DNA of 37,688 nt from Methylotenera sp. (GCA_021738245.1 JAIPCJ010000024.1:1-37688), one strand, 5' to 3'; positions 1 to 8,799 are shown, counted from the first letter of the stretch. Notes: generated by a model from the sequence alone, not told the origin. A program made the numbers and translations.

Positions 1-29
1 GCCAAGGCCCGCGGCAGGAATTGCTTCAT
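1..29 (-). CDS. 5' end of the next operon gene (truncated by window edge)
   Basis: An ATG overlaps the stop of the GH94 gene in the same ATGA arrangement used at every other junction downstream of the binding-protein gene. The nine visible codons read MKQFLPRAL. A Lys near the start followed by hydrophobic residues would fit the n-region of a signal peptide, but nine codons cannot identify a product. By analogy with oligoglucan phosphorylase loci a beta-glucosidase is possible; that is a guess. Confidence 0.5.
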
Positions 30-3000
30 CGGCGCGTGAGGCCGGGGCTGCGGCAGCCCCGCCCCGCCCGCCCTCCGCCCAGCTCGATGGTCCAGCGGTG
101 CACGCCGGCCGCCTGCGGTCGCGCCAGCGCCAGCGCGCCGGTGCGGTAGGCGTGAGGGCGCCGTGTGGCGGGCAGCGGCTGGCCGGCTGCGTCCAGCACG
201 CGGGTCACGCCATGGCCCTGCGGGCCGACGCGGTAGGTCAACTCGAAGCGCAGGTCAGCCAGCGTCAGGTCGACCCGCAGGCCGTCCAACACCGGCGGCA
301 TGACCGGGTCGACGATCAGCGCCTGATGCTCCAGCCGCAGGCCCAGCAACGAACCGATGACCAGGCCGATCGCGATGCCCGGGCCGCTGGAGTAGACGCG
401 CCAGCCGCCGTCCAGCGCCACCTCGCCGGCCAGCACGCGGCCGTACTGGGCCTGGGCCTCGTAGCGGTCGGCAAAGGCGGCGTCGGAGCTGGAGTAGTAG
501 CAATTGGCCTGGCGTGGGCTGGCCACCGGCAGACGGTCGCCCAGCCCCACCGGGTGCGCCTGCGCCAGTGCCTGCAGGAAGGCCTCGGCCTCACCCAGAT
601 GCGCCAGCATCTGCGCGTAACGCAGATGGGCGTGGACATACATGATGCCGATCTCTCGGCCGAAGAAGCTGCTGGTCTCGGCGCGCTGGAACAGCGTGGA
701 GGGGCCGCCGCGGTAGGGCAGCGGCGCGTCGAACAGCCGCGCGCCGTCCGGGCCCTTGAGGTGCTGCGCGATCAAGGCCGCCTGGGTGCGCGCCTGCGCG
801 GGCGTGAACAGGCTGTCGAGCACCGCGTGCATCATCGGCAGCAGGCTGTAGCGCAGGCCGGTGCGCGTGTCGGCCGGGTGGATCCACAGCTCGCGCTCGC
901 CCGCCTCCGGGAAGAGGGCATAGCCCGCCACCACATCGTCCTGCACCAGCAGGCGCTGGAACTCGGCCTTCACGCCGACCGCCTCGGCGCCGAGTTGCGC
1001 GGCCTCGTCGGCCCGGCCGAGCTGCGCATAGGCCGCCGACAGCGTGTGCAGCATCTGGTGATGCAGGGTCACCGTCCAGGCGCTGCACAGGCGCTCGCGC
1101 AGCGTGGGATCGGCCGGCTGCAGGGAGTCGTTCCAGTCACCATGCCAGTAGGCTGCCAGGCCCGTGCCGGGCACCACGCGGCGGCGGATCAGGGCCAGCG
1201 CCTGGGCGACGTGATCCCCCAGCGGCGCAACATCACCGCCGTGGAAGGACAGCGGTTCGTCCAGCACGCTCGCGTCGCCCGAGGCGATGAGGTACTGCGC
1301 CAGGCCGAGCAGCGGCCAGAAGACGATGTCACCATGCGAGTCGCCCGCACGGATGCCGGCCTCGCGCGGGAAGAACATGAACCACTGCGGCCAGTCGCCG
1401 TCGGGGTTCTGGGCGCTGAACACGCGCAGCAGCAGATCGCGCACGGGCGCCGTCTGGCCCAGGGCCAGCAGCATTTCCAGCGGGCCCTGGCAGACATCGC
1501 GCGTGCCCCAGCCGCCGCCGGAGTACTGCTCCAGGCCGCGCGGCGACAGGTAATGCACCAGCGCGTTGTGGGCGTACCAGGGCAGGATCTCACCCAGCTG
1601 GGCCAGGGCTGCCCCGCCGGACTGCCAGCGCGGCAGCACCAGGGGCTGCGGGGCGGCCGGCGTCGCCTGCACGAGGTCGCCGCGCATGGCCAGCGCGACC
1701 TGCCGCGCGGGGGCGAAGTCCAGGCAGACCAGGGCCTCGCCGCGGCTCACGCCGTCGTCGTAGAGCCGGCCGTCGTCCCCGACGATGCTGGCGCCCGGCG
1801 CCTCGATCTCGACACCGCCGTCCGGAAAGCGCTGGGCCAGCTCGCTGCCGGGCGGCGGCGTGATGCGCACGCGATCGCCACTGTGCTGCCAGAGTGGCCG
1901 CTGTGGCGCCGCCCCGTCGTCGCCGCCCAAGGCCAGACTCAAGGTGGCACGCAGGGCGAGGGCCTCGCCTTCGATGACGCGCAGGCGCAGCGCCATGCGA
2001 TCCGGCGCGGTGCCGGCTTCGGCCAGCACCTCGATCAGGCCGGCCTCATGCGCATACAGCCAGCGGCAGGCCTGAGGCTGCATCTCGAAGGCCGAGGGCA
2101 GCCCCAGCCGCCGCCAGCCCAGGCCGGGCAGATCGACGAAGAGCCGCACGCCCGCCGTGTTGAAGAGGCCCAGCAGGCTGCGCTGGGTCGAGAAGATGCG
2201 GTTGATGCTGACATGCCCCTGCGTCAGCATGGAATGAAAGGCACCGCCCATCCAGCAGGTGGAGGTCAGCGCGGCCTCGTCGGGCACAAGGTGCTGGCCG
2301 CTGCGCAGGATGTGGCCATGCGGCCGCTGCACGCGCAGCTCCTTGGCGCGCAGCACCACGTGGCTGGCCTCGCCGCTGAAGAAGCTCTGCAGTTGGTCAC
2401 CGTGCCACTCGGCGTGGCGATGCTCGCCGGGGAAGAGGCGTTGGCATTCCGACGCGGAGAGATCACGGCTGGCCAGTGGCGGGGCGGACGCGAACAGGCT
2501 GCGGGCTGGCGCGCGCCCAGGCGCCTCGACGGGTGCTGCCGGCAAGGCCTCGGACAGGCACAACCAGTCGGCCAGGCGCGCGAGATCGGCGTCGCTGCTG
2601 GCATCCGCGTGGTGGGCCTGCAAGCCCAGGAAGAAACCGGCCGCATGCCGCTCGCCCGGCGCGAGTCGCACGGCTTCATCCTGCAGCGCCACCACGGCGT
2701 GCTCCTGCTGCAGTCGCCGGTTGGGCAGGCCCGCACTGAGGGCGGGCGGCGGCACGCCGTCACGCGCGGCCAGGCCCCAGACCTGCACGGCGTCGGTCGC
2801 GTACGCGTCGGCCCGGCTCAATGAGCCCGCCAGCAGCCACGGGTGCTGGCCACGCTGCGGCTGGTTCTGGCGCACGGCCAGCAGCACGCCGTGGAGATCA
2901 TGCGGCAGCGGCTGCAGGTCGAGGTAATGGCTGACATAGAACTCGTTGGTGCGCACCGCGCCGTAGTCGGCCAGCCCCACGTCCTGCACCAGCACGGGCG

Positions 3001-3361
3001 ACAGCTCACAGGCCGCCCCGCTGTCGTTGACGGCCTCCAGGTGCCAGAACAGCACCGGCGCCTCGGCCGCCAGCCGCAACTGCAGCCGCAACGCCAGCCC
3101 GGCCCAGGTGCCGCGCATCTCGAAACTGCCTGGCTCGGCATGCACCGCCAGTGGCGACTGCGGCCCGAGCAGTGGCACGGCCTGCCAGTCAGTGCCGGGC
3201 GCACGCCGACGCAGCCACACATTGGCCGGGCCGCCTTCGAGCTCATTGCCGGGGAAGAGGTTGATCATCAGCCCCGGGCCGGCCATCAGCCGACGCAGCG
3301 CGCCATGGGACAGCAGCTCGACCTGAAGGCCAGCCGCGTTGCGGAGAAGATGCGGGGTCAT
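26..3361 (-). CDS. GH94 1,2-beta-oligoglucan phosphorylase (predicted)
   Basis: A 1111-aa GH94-family protein with no signal peptide, so cytoplasmic. Predicted reaction: reversible phosphorolysis of beta-1,2-glucooligosaccharides to alpha-glucose 1-phosphate and a shortened chain. The length (about 1100 aa) and motifs match, from memory, Listeria innocua 1,2-beta-oligoglucan phosphorylase rather than the roughly 800-aa cellobiose/chitobiose phosphorylases. Motifs seen: DVGLADYGAVRTNE and AVRQNQPQ in the N-terminal beta-sandwich half, SPRGLEQYSGGGWGTRD and GDWPQWFMF in the (alpha/alpha)6 barrel, GDWND with Asp742 and Asp745 (one should be the general acid), and YSSSDAAFADRYEAQAQYGR plus GGWRVYSSGPGI near the C-terminus. 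The ATG at 3361 is preferred because it forms an ATGA overlap with the esterase stop; an in-frame start 20 codons upstream would lie inside that gene. Chain-length preference cannot be read from the sequence. Confidence 0.88.
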   Translation of the reverse strand: MTPHLLRNAAGLQVELLSHGALRRLMAGPGLMINLFPGNELEGGPANVWLRRRAPGTDWQAVPLLGPQSPLAVHAEPGSFEMRGTWAGLALRLQLRLAAEAPVLFWHLEAVNDSGAACELSPVLVQDVGLADYGAVRTNEFYVSHYLDLQPLPHDLHGVLLAVRQNQPQRGQHPWLLAGSLSRADAYATDAVQVWGLAARDGVPPPALSAGLPNRRLQQEHAVVALQDEAVRLAPGERHAAGFFLGLQAHHADASSDADLARLADWLCLSEALPAAPVEAPGRAPARSLFASAPPLASRDLSASECQRLFPGEHRHAEWHGDQLQSFFSGEASHVVLRAKELRVQRPHGHILRSGQHLVPDEAALTSTCWMGGAFHSMLTQGHVSINRIFSTQRSLLGLFNTAGVRLFVDLPGLGWRRLGLPSAFEMQPQACRWLYAHEAGLIEVLAEAGTAPDRMALRLRVIEGEALALRATLSLALGGDDGAAPQRPLWQHSGDRVRITPPPGSELAQRFPDGGVEIEAPGASIVGDDGRLYDDGVSRGEALVCLDFAPARQVALAMRGDLVQATPAAPQPLVLPRWQSGGAALAQLGEILPWYAHNALVHYLSPRGLEQYSGGGWGTRDVCQGPLEMLLALGQTAPVRDLLLRVFSAQNPDGDWPQWFMFFPREAGIRAGDSHGDIVFWPLLGLAQYLIASGDASVLDEPLSFHGGDVAPLGDHVAQALALIRRRVVPGTGLAAYWHGDWNDSLQPADPTLRERLCSAWTVTLHHQMLHTLSAAYAQLGRADEAAQLGAEAVGVKAEFQRLLVQDDVVAGYALFPEAGERELWIHPADTRTGLRYSLLPMMHAVLDSLFTPAQARTQAALIAQHLKGPDGARLFDAPLPYRGGPSTLFQRAETSSFFGREIGIMYVHAHLRYAQMLAHLGEAEAFLQALAQAHPVGLGDRLPVASPRQANCYYSSSDAAFADRYEAQAQYGRVLAGEVALDGGWRVYSSGPGIAIGLVIGSLLGLRLEHQALIVDPVMPPVLDGLRVDLTLADLRFELTYRVGPQGHGVTRVLDAAGQPLPATRRPHAYRTGALALARPQAAGVHRWTIELGGGRAGRGCRSPGLTRR

Positions 3362-4080
3362 GTTTGCGTTTGCGCCAGCAGCCAGGGCAGCAGGCCGGGG
3401 TCGTTGTAGGCGGGCGTCCACGAATCGTGGCCGACGCCGGGGTAGATGGTGATCGAGGCGCTGCCACCCGCGGCACGCAGCGCCTCGATGCAGGCCACGT
3501 GGGGCGCCAGACGCACGACGGTGTCCTGGTCGCCGTGGTAGGCGCGCACCGGTACCTGCCGCAGCGCGGCCACGCGCGCCGGGTCACCATAGCCGCACAC
3601 CGGCGCGATGGCGGCCAGATCACGCGGATAAGCCGTCGCCCAGTGCCACACGCCATAGCCCCCAAGGGACAGGCCGGTGGCGGTGCAGCGCTGACGATCC
3701 ACATGCAGGCGCGCCTGCAAGGCCAGCAGCAGGGCGTGCAATCGATCCGGGTTCCAGCGGGCACCGTCCTCGAGCTGCGGGCTGACGAGGACGCACGGCC
3801 AGGCCGCGCCCGCCGCAATCAGCTTGGGCGGGCCATGCACCTTGACCTTCTCCAGGTCGCTGCCCCGTTCGCCGGAGCCGTGCAGGAAGACCACCAACGG
3901 CCAGCGGGCGCTGCGCTGGGGATACGTCGGCGGCAGCCACACCCAGCAGCGCCCACCGGCCGCCTCCCACGCGCGCTGCTCGCCGGCCGCCAGCCCGGCG
4001 GGCACGGTGGGCGGCAGGCTGGCGCAGGCGGTCAGCAGCGCGGGAGAGGTCTTCAGCAGATCGCGTCGGTTCAGGCTCAT
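3358..4080 (-). CDS. Lipoprotein alpha/beta-hydrolase (esterase, prolyl-oligopeptidase-like)
   Basis: A 240-aa alpha/beta-hydrolase of the type annotated as carboxylesterase or prolyl oligopeptidase-family hydrolase in glycan clusters. The N-terminus has a twin-arginine NRRDLLK followed by lipobox LTAC (Cys19), so it is probably a membrane-anchored, Tat-exported lipoprotein. The oxyanion region is FLHGSGERGSD, the nucleophile elbow GLSLGG (Ser138), the acid Asp184 or Asp186 in HGDQD, and the base His218 in GVGHDSW. The triad is complete. Start chosen by the ATGA overlap with the upstream gene at 4077-4080. Its place between two carbohydrate enzymes suggests it removes acyl substituents (acetyl or succinyl) from the imported glucan; that is inference from context, and the substrate is unknown. 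Confidence 0.8.
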   Translation of the reverse strand: MSLNRRDLLKTSPALLTACASLPPTVPAGLAAGEQRAWEAAGGRCWVWLPPTYPQRSARWPLVVFLHGSGERGSDLEKVKVHGPPKLIAAGAAWPCVLVSPQLEDGARWNPDRLHALLLALQARLHVDRQRCTATGLSLGGYGVWHWATAYPRDLAAIAPVCGYGDPARVAALRQVPVRAYHGDQDTVVRLAPHVACIEALRAAGGSASITIYPGVGHDSWTPAYNDPGLLPWLLAQTQT

Positions 4081-7000
4081 GGGGCGGCATCCAGTTCGAC
4101 GGTCAGGACATCGGCAGGCAGCGGCAGCTCGCGCCCCTGCCAAGCCAGGGCTTGGCCCGCAGCACGGGCGCGTGGCAAGGGCTCGGTGCCCGGCCAGGCC
4201 AGGCGCACCAGACCGGGCAGGCGGTCGGGGCGGCGGTCCAGGTGCAGCGTCCAGCCACCGGCACGGCGCAGCAGGCGGTAGTCCAGCCGGCCCCAGGCCG
4301 TGGAGAGGCCGGCCACGCCGACCTCGCCCGCCTCACGCCAGCGCGCCGGCACCCCGGCTGCGATCACCAGGCTACCGCTGGACTCCTGCTCGTAGGCGAG
4401 CAGGTCCAGCGCGGCACGCAGGTAGTCGGACGACACCCACGCGTGCGGCATGTCACCCAGAAAGCGCGGCTCACGCGCATCCGGCAGCACCACCTCGGCC
4501 CACTGCTGCCAGCCGGCCGGGCGCTGGTGGGTGAAGAACCAGTCGAGCAGCCGGTGCGCCTCGTCCACCCGGCCCAGGCGCACCAGGGCGCTGATGTTGC
4601 GCAGCTCGTAGGGCGTGTAGTCGCGCCAGGGTTTGCGGCCGTCGATGCGCGCGAAGGCGTCAGCCACGTAGCGGTCGAAGGTGGCGCGCAGCAGCCCAGG
4701 CGGCAAATGCTCGGCCTGCGCGGGGTTGAGCGCCATGGTGGTGGAGGTGGCGTCGAAGTCGCCGCGGTCGGCCGCACCGGTGATGTGGTCCAGCCCGTAA
4801 TGACGGGCGGTGGCTGCGATGGAGGCGGAGAGATCGGCCTCGAACTCGTCTCGCCAGCTGGCCCAGCGCGCGGCCAGCGGTGCCTCGCCCAGGGCCTGCG
4901 CCATCTGCACCGCGTCCTTGTAGCCGCGCAGGGCCCAGAAGTCGTCCCAGTAGGAATAGGCCGCCTTGTCCGAGTAGCCTTCGTGGCTGATGGACGGCGG
5001 CATCAGGCCCTTGAATCGTGGGTCGGCACCGGGTTGGCGCTCGCTCTGGCGCAGGGCCTCCATCCAGGCCATCACCCGCTGCACCTGCGGCCAGTGGCGC
5101 TGCAGCAGCGCGCGGTCCTGGGTGTGGCGCCACAGCTCGGCCACGGCGAACAGGTACTGGCCATGGCTGTCGTTCTCCACCACCGGGTCGGCGCCACGCT
5201 GGTCGACGCAGCAGGGCACCTTGCCCGACGCGAAGATGTAGCCGCCGAACCAGTCGACGAACTCGCGCGCCGCCTGCAGCTCACCCATGCGCACCAGGCC
5301 AGCCAACATCATGGCGCCATCGCGCACCCAGGAGCGGGCGTAGGAGCGCGTGCCGGGCCGAAGCGCCGGGCCCTCGCGCGACATCAGGATCTGCGCCAGC
5401 GCGCTGCGCATGCTGTCGGCCACGGGCTGGGCCGCTGCGGGCAGATGCATCGTCAGGTGGCCCAGCCGGGCGCGCCACTGCGCCGCGGCCACGGCCAGCC
5501 GGGTGTCGAGGGCAGCGGCCTCGCCGGTGGTGACCCAGCCCAGGCTGCGTGATTCACCGGGCGCGAGCGTCAGGTCGAAGCGCATCAGTGCCGACGGCAG
5601 CTGATCGGGATCAGCCAGCTGCGTCAACGCTGGCGCAGCCTGCAGTGCGGCCAGGCCCGGCCCCGCATGCCAGGGCGCGGCGCGCACGGATGCGGGCGTT
5701 TCGCGCGGGCGCAGCCGCAGGGCGTTGATCGTCATCTGGCCGTCTGCCCAGGCGAGCGAGTCCACCGGGCTGACACCGCCTTGCGTGGACAGGAACTGCT
5801 GCGGCGGGTTGACCTGCCAGGGGCGCAGCGCCAGCAGCAAGGCATAGCGCTGTGGCCGCGATGTGGGGTTGTGCAGCGTGTAGCGTGCCAGCAGGCCGGG
5901 CGCGGCCGGCGGGCCATCGGCCCCGGCTTCCACCCGCAGCTCGACCTCGGCATGCCGCCACTGCACCACGGGCAGCGCCTGTTCGACCAGATGGTGCTCC
6001 TGCCGCGCCTGCGCCCAGGTCACGAGGCGGCCATCGTCCAGACGCACGGCCGGTTCGATGCTGGGGCCGCCGCGCGTGAGCTCGATGGCGCCGTCCTCGC
6101 TCATCAGGCCGGAGCGCTGGGCGCCGCCGTCCACGCCGACCACCGTCCAGTAGTTCTGCTCCGCCAGGAAGGCACGCGGCAGGTCGCCGCGCGGCAGGCT
6201 GCGCGCCAGCTCAGCCACGGCCGCATTGCGATCGGGCCATTGACGCGCGTCGCGCAGCTCCACCTCGGGCGGCTGGCGGCCCTCGTAGCGCAGGCGCAGC
6301 CAGCGCCACTCCTGCTCGCCCAGGAAGAGCGCCCGCCCCGGCTGGGCCGACAGCAGCTGCCAGCGCCGGTTGTCTTCCGACACCTCCACGCGCGTGGCTG
6401 CGCCGCGGGCAAACCACAGGCCGTTGAACTCGCGCAGGCTGCGGTAGTCCAGCGTCAACTCACCGGCCCCCAGCTTGCGCACGGGCGTGGGCCAGGCGGC
6501 GGGGGCCGGTTCGCGCGGGCTCAGGTCGAGCGCGCCGATGCACAGCGATCCCGCGCCCCCGCCCTGCTGGCCGGCCACCACGACGAACTCCAGGAACTGC
6601 GTGCGCTTGAGCTGGCGATCCGCCGCGGGCCCCCAGGCGAAGTCGACATGCCGGCGCTTGAAGCGCATCTCGGTCAACGTGTCGGGCAAGGCCAGTGCGG
6701 GGCGGTTGACCCACCAGACGTTGTCGCCGCTGGCATCGACGAACTTGATCTGCACATCGTTGCCGCGGCCCTGTCCCTTGAGCGGCACAGCCAGCGCGAA
6801 ATCGGCGGGCCAGCTCATCGGCAGCTCACGGCGCATGACGGCGTAGCCGGAGACGCCCGCAAAGTCGTAGTCCAGGCACAGGCTGTCATCGCGGGCATCG
6901 CGGCGAAGGCTGGCCTTGACCTGGTCAGACGCGCTCGCCTGCCAGCGGGCCGAGTCTTTCATGTCATCGAGGACGGCGGCAGCGCTCAGGCCCGGCAGAA

Positions 7001-7097
7001 GAGGGGCAGCCACAGAGGCGCAGAGGCACAGGGAAAGCAGGCGGTGAAGGCCTCCCCGCCTCTGGGCCTGCGTGGCTGTGTTCGGTATTGCCTTCAT
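4077..7097 (-). CDS. Secreted multidomain (alpha/alpha)6-barrel glycosidase, specificity unknown
   Basis: A 1006-aa exported protein of the type often annotated 'discoidin domain-containing protein'. Apparent layout: signal peptide (about 1-41, ending LSAAA); a carbohydrate-binding-like beta-sandwich (about 42-190); an F5/8-type sandwich around EFNGLWFARGAATRVEVSED; a beta-rich linker domain (about 300-560); an (alpha/alpha)6 barrel with debranching-enzyme-like motifs YARSWVRDGAMM (Asp593), VENDSHGQY (Asp643) and WQQWAEVVLPDA (Glu868); and a short C-terminal sandwich. The acidic residues are candidates for catalysis only. I cannot assign it to a numbered GH family. Operon context implies action on beta-1,2-glucan or its side groups in the periplasm. 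The start at 7097 makes an ATGA overlap with the permease stop. The signal-peptide codons come from a palindromic repeat (7007-7085). Confidence 0.75.
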   Translation of the reverse strand: MKAIPNTATQAQRRGGLHRLLSLCLCASVAAPLLPGLSAAAVLDDMKDSARWQASASDQVKASLRRDARDDSLCLDYDFAGVSGYAVMRRELPMSWPADFALAVPLKGQGRGNDVQIKFVDASGDNVWWVNRPALALPDTLTEMRFKRRHVDFAWGPAADRQLKRTQFLEFVVVAGQQGGGAGSLCIGALDLSPREPAPAAWPTPVRKLGAGELTLDYRSLREFNGLWFARGAATRVEVSEDNRRWQLLSAQPGRALFLGEQEWRWLRLRYEGRQPPEVELRDARQWPDRNAAVAELARSLPRGDLPRAFLAEQNYWTVVGVDGGAQRSGLMSEDGAIELTRGGPSIEPAVRLDDGRLVTWAQARQEHHLVEQALPVVQWRHAEVELRVEAGADGPPAAPGLLARYTLHNPTSRPQRYALLLALRPWQVNPPQQFLSTQGGVSPVDSLAWADGQMTINALRLRPRETPASVRAAPWHAGPGLAALQAAPALTQLADPDQLPSALMRFDLTLAPGESRSLGWVTTGEAAALDTRLAVAAAQWRARLGHLTMHLPAAAQPVADSMRSALAQILMSREGPALRPGTRSYARSWVRDGAMMLAGLVRMGELQAAREFVDWFGGYIFASGKVPCCVDQRGADPVVENDSHGQYLFAVAELWRHTQDRALLQRHWPQVQRVMAWMEALRQSERQPGADPRFKGLMPPSISHEGYSDKAAYSYWDDFWALRGYKDAVQMAQALGEAPLAARWASWRDEFEADLSASIAATARHYGLDHITGAADRGDFDATSTTMALNPAQAEHLPPGLLRATFDRYVADAFARIDGRKPWRDYTPYELRNISALVRLGRVDEAHRLLDWFFTHQRPAGWQQWAEVVLPDAREPRFLGDMPHAWVSSDYLRAALDLLAYEQESSGSLVIAAGVPARWREAGEVGVAGLSTAWGRLDYRLLRRAGGWTLHLDRRPDRLPGLVRLAWPGTEPLPRARAAGQALAWQGRELPLPADVLTVELDAAP
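7007..7085. repeat. Palindromic dispersed repeat, copy A (inside coding sequence)
   Basis: Left arm CAGCCACAGAGGCGCAGAGG (from 7007) is mirrored by a right arm whose complement reads CACAGCCACGCAGGCCCAGA (ending near 7083), giving an imperfect hairpin of about 79 bp. The same sequence family recurs at 24661-24765 and 25569-25703. Here it lies in frame and encodes the signal peptide of the glycosidase gene. Confidence 0.75.
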
Positions 7098-7906
7098 TTC
7101 ACGCTTCCCATCAACAAGCCCTGCATGTAGTACCGCTGCAAGGCCACGAACAAGGCGAGCACCGGCAGCACCGTGATGACCGCGCCGGCCATCATCAGCT
7201 CGCTGTCCTGCACATGCTCGCGCGACAGGGCTGCCAGGGCCACGGGCAGTGTGTGCATGTCGCCGTCGGTCAGCACGATGAGGGGCCACATGAAGTCGTT
7301 CCAGCTGCCCAGGAAGGCGAACACCGCCAGCGTCACCAGCACCGGCTTGAGGGTGGGCAGCACGATGTTCCAGAAGATGCGCCACTCCCCTGCCCCATCC
7401 AGCCGCGCGGCTTCCAGCAGTTCGTCGGGCACGCCACGGGCGTACTGGCGCACGAGGAAGATGCCGAAGATGCCGGCCATGCTGGGAATGAGCACCCCCG
7501 CCCAGGTGTTCACCAGGCCCATGCTCTTGAGCATCAGAAAGAGCGGCAGCATGGCCACCTGGCCCGGGATGACGAGGGCTGCGATCAGCAGGCCGAACAC
7601 CCGCTCGCGATGGGCGAAACGCAGCTTGGCAAACGCATAGCCCGCCAGGGTGTTGAAGCTGACCGACACCGCCGTGCTGACCACCGCCAGCGCCAGGCTG
7701 TTGACGAAAGCCCGCTTGAGCCCCCCATCGCCCAGCAGCGCGCGGTAATGCTCCAGCGTGGGTTGGCGCGGCAGCAGCGGCGGCGGCAGGCTGGAGGCCG
7801 TGCCGGCCGGCATGAGCGAGACGCACACCATCCACACCAGCGGAAACACCGCCAGCGCGGCCAAGGCCCACACCAGGGCATTCAGCACCAGCGCACGCGG
7901 CTTCAT
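7094..7906 (-). CDS. Carbohydrate ABC transporter permease, MalG type
   Basis: A 270-aa inner-membrane protein of the carbohydrate-uptake-1 family. It has about six membrane segments, starting with LNALVWALAALAVFPLVWMV, and the cytoplasmic EAA loop EAARLDGAGEWRIFWNIVLP that contacts the ATPase. The C-terminal ALQRYYMQGLLMGSVK is typical of MalG-like permeases. Together with the next gene it forms the channel for the lipoprotein receptor at 8796-10067. The ATG at 7906 overlaps the stop of the MalF-type gene as ATGA, implying translational coupling. Substrate is inferred from the operon as beta-1,2-glucooligosaccharides. No ATP-binding subunit is encoded nearby. Confidence 0.92.
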   Translation of the reverse strand: MKPRALVLNALVWALAALAVFPLVWMVCVSLMPAGTASSLPPPLLPRQPTLEHYRALLGDGGLKRAFVNSLALAVVSTAVSVSFNTLAGYAFAKLRFAHRERVFGLLIAALVIPGQVAMLPLFLMLKSMGLVNTWAGVLIPSMAGIFGIFLVRQYARGVPDELLEAARLDGAGEWRIFWNIVLPTLKPVLVTLAVFAFLGSWNDFMWPLIVLTDGDMHTLPVALAALSREHVQDSELMMAGAVITVLPVLALFVALQRYYMQGLLMGSVK

Positions 7907-8799
7907 GCCTCGCCCCCGTTCAGCCGGCGCTGCAAGGCAATGAGCCCCTTGCTGACCCCGACGATGATCACGAACAGCACGAAGGCCACGGCCGAAGCCA
8001 GGCCCAGGTTCCACCACTTGAAGCCTTCCTCGTACATCAGGTAGAGCACGCTCACCGTGCTTTGCAGCGGGCCGCCCTGCGTCATGACATACGGCTCGGC
8101 AAAAAGCTGGAAGTAGCCGGCCGTGGTGAGGATGCTGACCATCAGCAAGGTGGGCGCGATGTTGGCCAGCGTGATGTGGCGGAACTGCGCCCAAGGCCGC
8201 GCGCCGTCCAGGCGGGCGGCTTCGTACAGGTCCTGCGGCACGGCCTGCAGCGCTGCGATGAAGATGATCATGTTGCCGCCGAAGTTCTTCCACGCAGCGA
8301 ACAGGATGATGGTGGGCATGGACCAGTGCGGGTCGCCCAGCCAGTCGATGGGATCGATGCCGAGGGATTGCAGCGTGTGGTTGACCAGGCCGTACTTGAC
8401 GTGGAACAGGTAGCGCCAGATGACGGCCACGGCGACCAGCGTCGTCACCACCGGCGCGAAGAGCGCCGTGCGCAACAGCGGCTTGAAGCGCACCAGCTTG
8501 CTCTGGAGCAGCACCGCCGCCGCGAGCGAGACGCCAATGGACAGCGGCACACCCAGCACGACGAAGTACAACGTGTTGCCCAGCGCCTTCCAGAAGAGCG
8601 GCAGGCTGAGCACGTGCAGGTAGTTGTCCAGCCCCTGCCAACGCAGGTTGCTGAGCGAGGCCAACGCATAGATGTCGAAGTCGGTCAGGCTCAGCGCCAG
8701 GCCGGCGAACACCGGCACGGCGAAGAACAGCGCGATGACGACCAGAGCCGGGGCGGCAAAGGCCCAGGCAGCGAGGGATTCGCGGCGGGTGTGCGTCAT
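7903..8799 (-). CDS. Carbohydrate ABC transporter permease, MalF type
   Basis: A 298-aa inner-membrane permease that partners the MalG-type protein. The N-terminus MTHTRRESLAAWAFAAPA leads into the first of about six membrane spans. The EAA loop is YEAARLDGARPWAQFRHITL, and PYVMTQGGPLQSTVSVLYLM is the usual segment before the last helices. It is the short form of the family, without the large periplasmic insertion of E. coli MalF. The ATG at 8799 overlaps the binding-protein stop as ATGA. Co-expression with the receptor upstream and the second permease downstream makes a complete membrane importer apart from the ATPase. Confidence 0.92.
   Translation of the reverse strand: MTHTRRESLAAWAFAAPALVVIALFFAVPVFAGLALSLTDFDIYALASLSNLRWQGLDNYLHVLSLPLFWKALGNTLYFVVLGVPLSIGVSLAAAVLLQSKLVRFKPLLRTALFAPVVTTLVAVAVIWRYLFHVKYGLVNHTLQSLGIDPIDWLGDPHWSMPTIILFAAWKNFGGNMIIFIAALQAVPQDLYEAARLDGARPWAQFRHITLANIAPTLLMVSILTTAGYFQLFAEPYVMTQGGPLQSTVSVLYLMYEEGFKWWNLGLASAVAFVLFVIIVGVSKGLIALQRRLNGGEA

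Noticed and set aside
98..2824. A 908-codon open frame on the plus strand, opposite the GH94 gene
   Set aside because: It is antisense to a gene with clear family motifs; its composition (Gln/Arg/Gly-rich, no domain) is what high G+C produces opposite a real frame. The same applies to the other long plus-strand frames over 1-27600.
7098..7871. Extension of the glycosidase frame about 258 codons upstream of 7097
   Set aside because: It overlaps the MalG-type permease completely, lacks its own features, and the ATGA overlap plus signal peptide fix the start at 7097.
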